23,312 bases of DNA. Source: CAMTWJ01 sp964643605 (GTDB lineage: Bacteria; Patescibacteriota; Saccharimonadia; Saccharimonadales; 2-12-FULL-41-12). Each line of letters starts with the position of its first letter. The stretch's first letter is position 1. The notes beneath the pieces are model-generated. The model was not told the DNA's origin. It searched no databases and was given only the letters and a program-made list of their open reading frames with translations. Below are positions 22,611 to 23,312 of this stretch, one piece after another. The DNA lies in NCBI GenBank assembly GCA_964643605.1, contig CAZXTF010000014.1:1-23312 (forward strand), in the 5' to 3' direction. The translations under genes were made by a program, and so were the position numbers.

Positions 22611-23312
22611 CTCTCGAGATACGTATTCAAAGCTTCTCGGACCGAACTTACACTTTGCAATAATGCCAGCTTTTTAGAGGCTTGATTCTGCGGGCCAATA
22701 GCTACTTTGAATCCTAGTTTTTTAGCCTCAGCTACACGCTTGTCTACAAAAGGAACATGACGAACTTCCCCGCTCAAACCAACCTCACCAAAGACTACTG
22801 CATTTTCTTTGAGCTTAAGCCCCTTACTGGCAGAACCAATTGCCATACATATGGCAAGGTCCGCAGCCGGCTCGCTAATAGCAATACCGCCGACAATATT
22901 GATATAAATATCTTGGTCGCTCAGATTAAGCTTTGTGCGCCGTTCCAGCATAGCAACAAGAAGATTCAAGCGGTTGAGGCTAATGCCACTTGCGGTGCGC
23001 TTAGGATAGCCGTAAGATGTTTTATTTACGAGTGCCTGCACTTCTACAAGTAGCGCTCTGCTGCCTTCCATGGTAGCGAGCACCACTGATCCATCACTAA
23101 TTTGACGCTCTGCAAGCAATGCAGCCGAAGGATTCTCAACAGGAACCAATCCTCCGTCTTTCATCTCAAAAATACCAGCTTCGTTGGTCGAGCCAAAACG
23201 ATTCTTTACACTACGTAAGATTTTAAAACCACCGTATCGATCACCCTCAAGTTGTAACACTACATCTACCACGTGCTCGAGCACCTTTGGTCCAGCGATA
23301 CTTCCCTCTTTT
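22607..23312 (-). CDS. radA: DNA repair protein RadA/Sms (partial, N-terminus beyond window)
   Basis: RecA-like branch-migration helicase in recombinational repair. The visible C-terminal ~234 residues begin in KEGSIAGPKVLEHVVDVVLQ, include the RadA-specific KNRFGSTNEAGIFEM (about 27-41 counting from VLEH) and the Lon-protease-like domain (NIVGGIAISEPAADLAI, VFGEVGLSGEVRHV). The zinc finger and Walker A of the N-terminal part are outside the window; the frame is open to the right edge. Its TAA stop (22607-22609) overlaps by two bases the TAG of the convergent PBP gene, so no terminator separates them. Confidence 0.96.
   Translation of the reverse strand, partial: KEGSIAGPKVLEHVVDVVLQLEGDRYGGFKILRSVKNRFGSTNEAGIFEMKDGGLVPVENPSAALLAERQISDGSVVLATMEGSRALLVEVQALVNKTSYGYPKRTASGISLNRLNLLVAMLERRTKLNLSDQDIYINIVGGIAISEPAADLAICMAIGSASKGLKLKENAVVFGEVGLSGEVRHVPFVDKRVAEAKKLGFKVAIGPQNQASKKLALLQSVSSVREALNTYLES

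Noticed and set aside
1..23312. CRISPR array, insertion sequence, toxin-antitoxin or defence cluster
   Set aside because: No regularly spaced repeats, transposase, cas-like or toxin-like proteins were seen.

Overview
The window is a compact bacterial chromosome segment of housekeeping genes, almost all on the minus strand. The gene set (long-form S12, rpoBC, clpP, tig, hisS, recG, tyrS, one bifunctional PBP with a basic N-terminus, radA), the very short spacers, heavy use of CGA/CGT arginine codons and the poorly conserved small orphan proteins suggest a small-genome Candidate Phyla Radiation bacterium, most likely Candidatus Saccharibacteria (TM7). That assignment is inference from content and style, not from a search. 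Two runs of exactly ten Ns (4977-4986 and 14305-14314) show a draft scaffold; both fall inside genes (rpoB, rsmD).

Layout, read along the minus strand from right to left: radA (partial, right edge) faces the only plus-strand gene, a class A penicillin-binding protein (19635-22610), and their stop codons overlap. Divergent from the PBP lies tyrS, then a SAM methyltransferase, an acidic orphan, recG, rsmD (split by a gap), a second orphan, tRNA-Leu(UAG), a hairpin-rich 180-bp block, a third orphan, hisS, tig, a Nudix hydrolase, a fourth orphan, clpP under a perfect CIRCE operator, then rpoB-rpoC and rpsL-rpsG (partial, left edge).

How the genes work together: rpoB and rpoC (beta and beta') share a near-consensus promoter (TTGACA-17-TATACT) and a TAATG stop/start junction; rpsL and rpsG repeat the same junction. 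Trigger factor, ClpP and a CIRCE/HrcA site form a protein-quality theme; hisS, tyrS, tRNA-Leu, S12, S7 and rsmD serve translation; recG and radA serve recombination and repair; the PBP builds the cell wall.

Most notable: (1) beta' has lost all four N-terminal zinc-ribbon cysteines and three of four in the second zinc site, without gaps; (2) about eight genes have a -10 box only 6-12 nt before the start codon and little or no Shine-Dalgarno, so they look leaderless, while genes with longer leaders carry Shine-Dalgarno sequences; (3) the block after tRNA-Leu contains a displaced copy of the tRNA 3' end exactly 180 bp away plus five hairpins; (4) a G8 tract in the PBP sits between its catalytic and C-terminal domains; (5) TyrRS has TVGN in place of HIGH; (6) none of the 17 visible stop codons is TGA.
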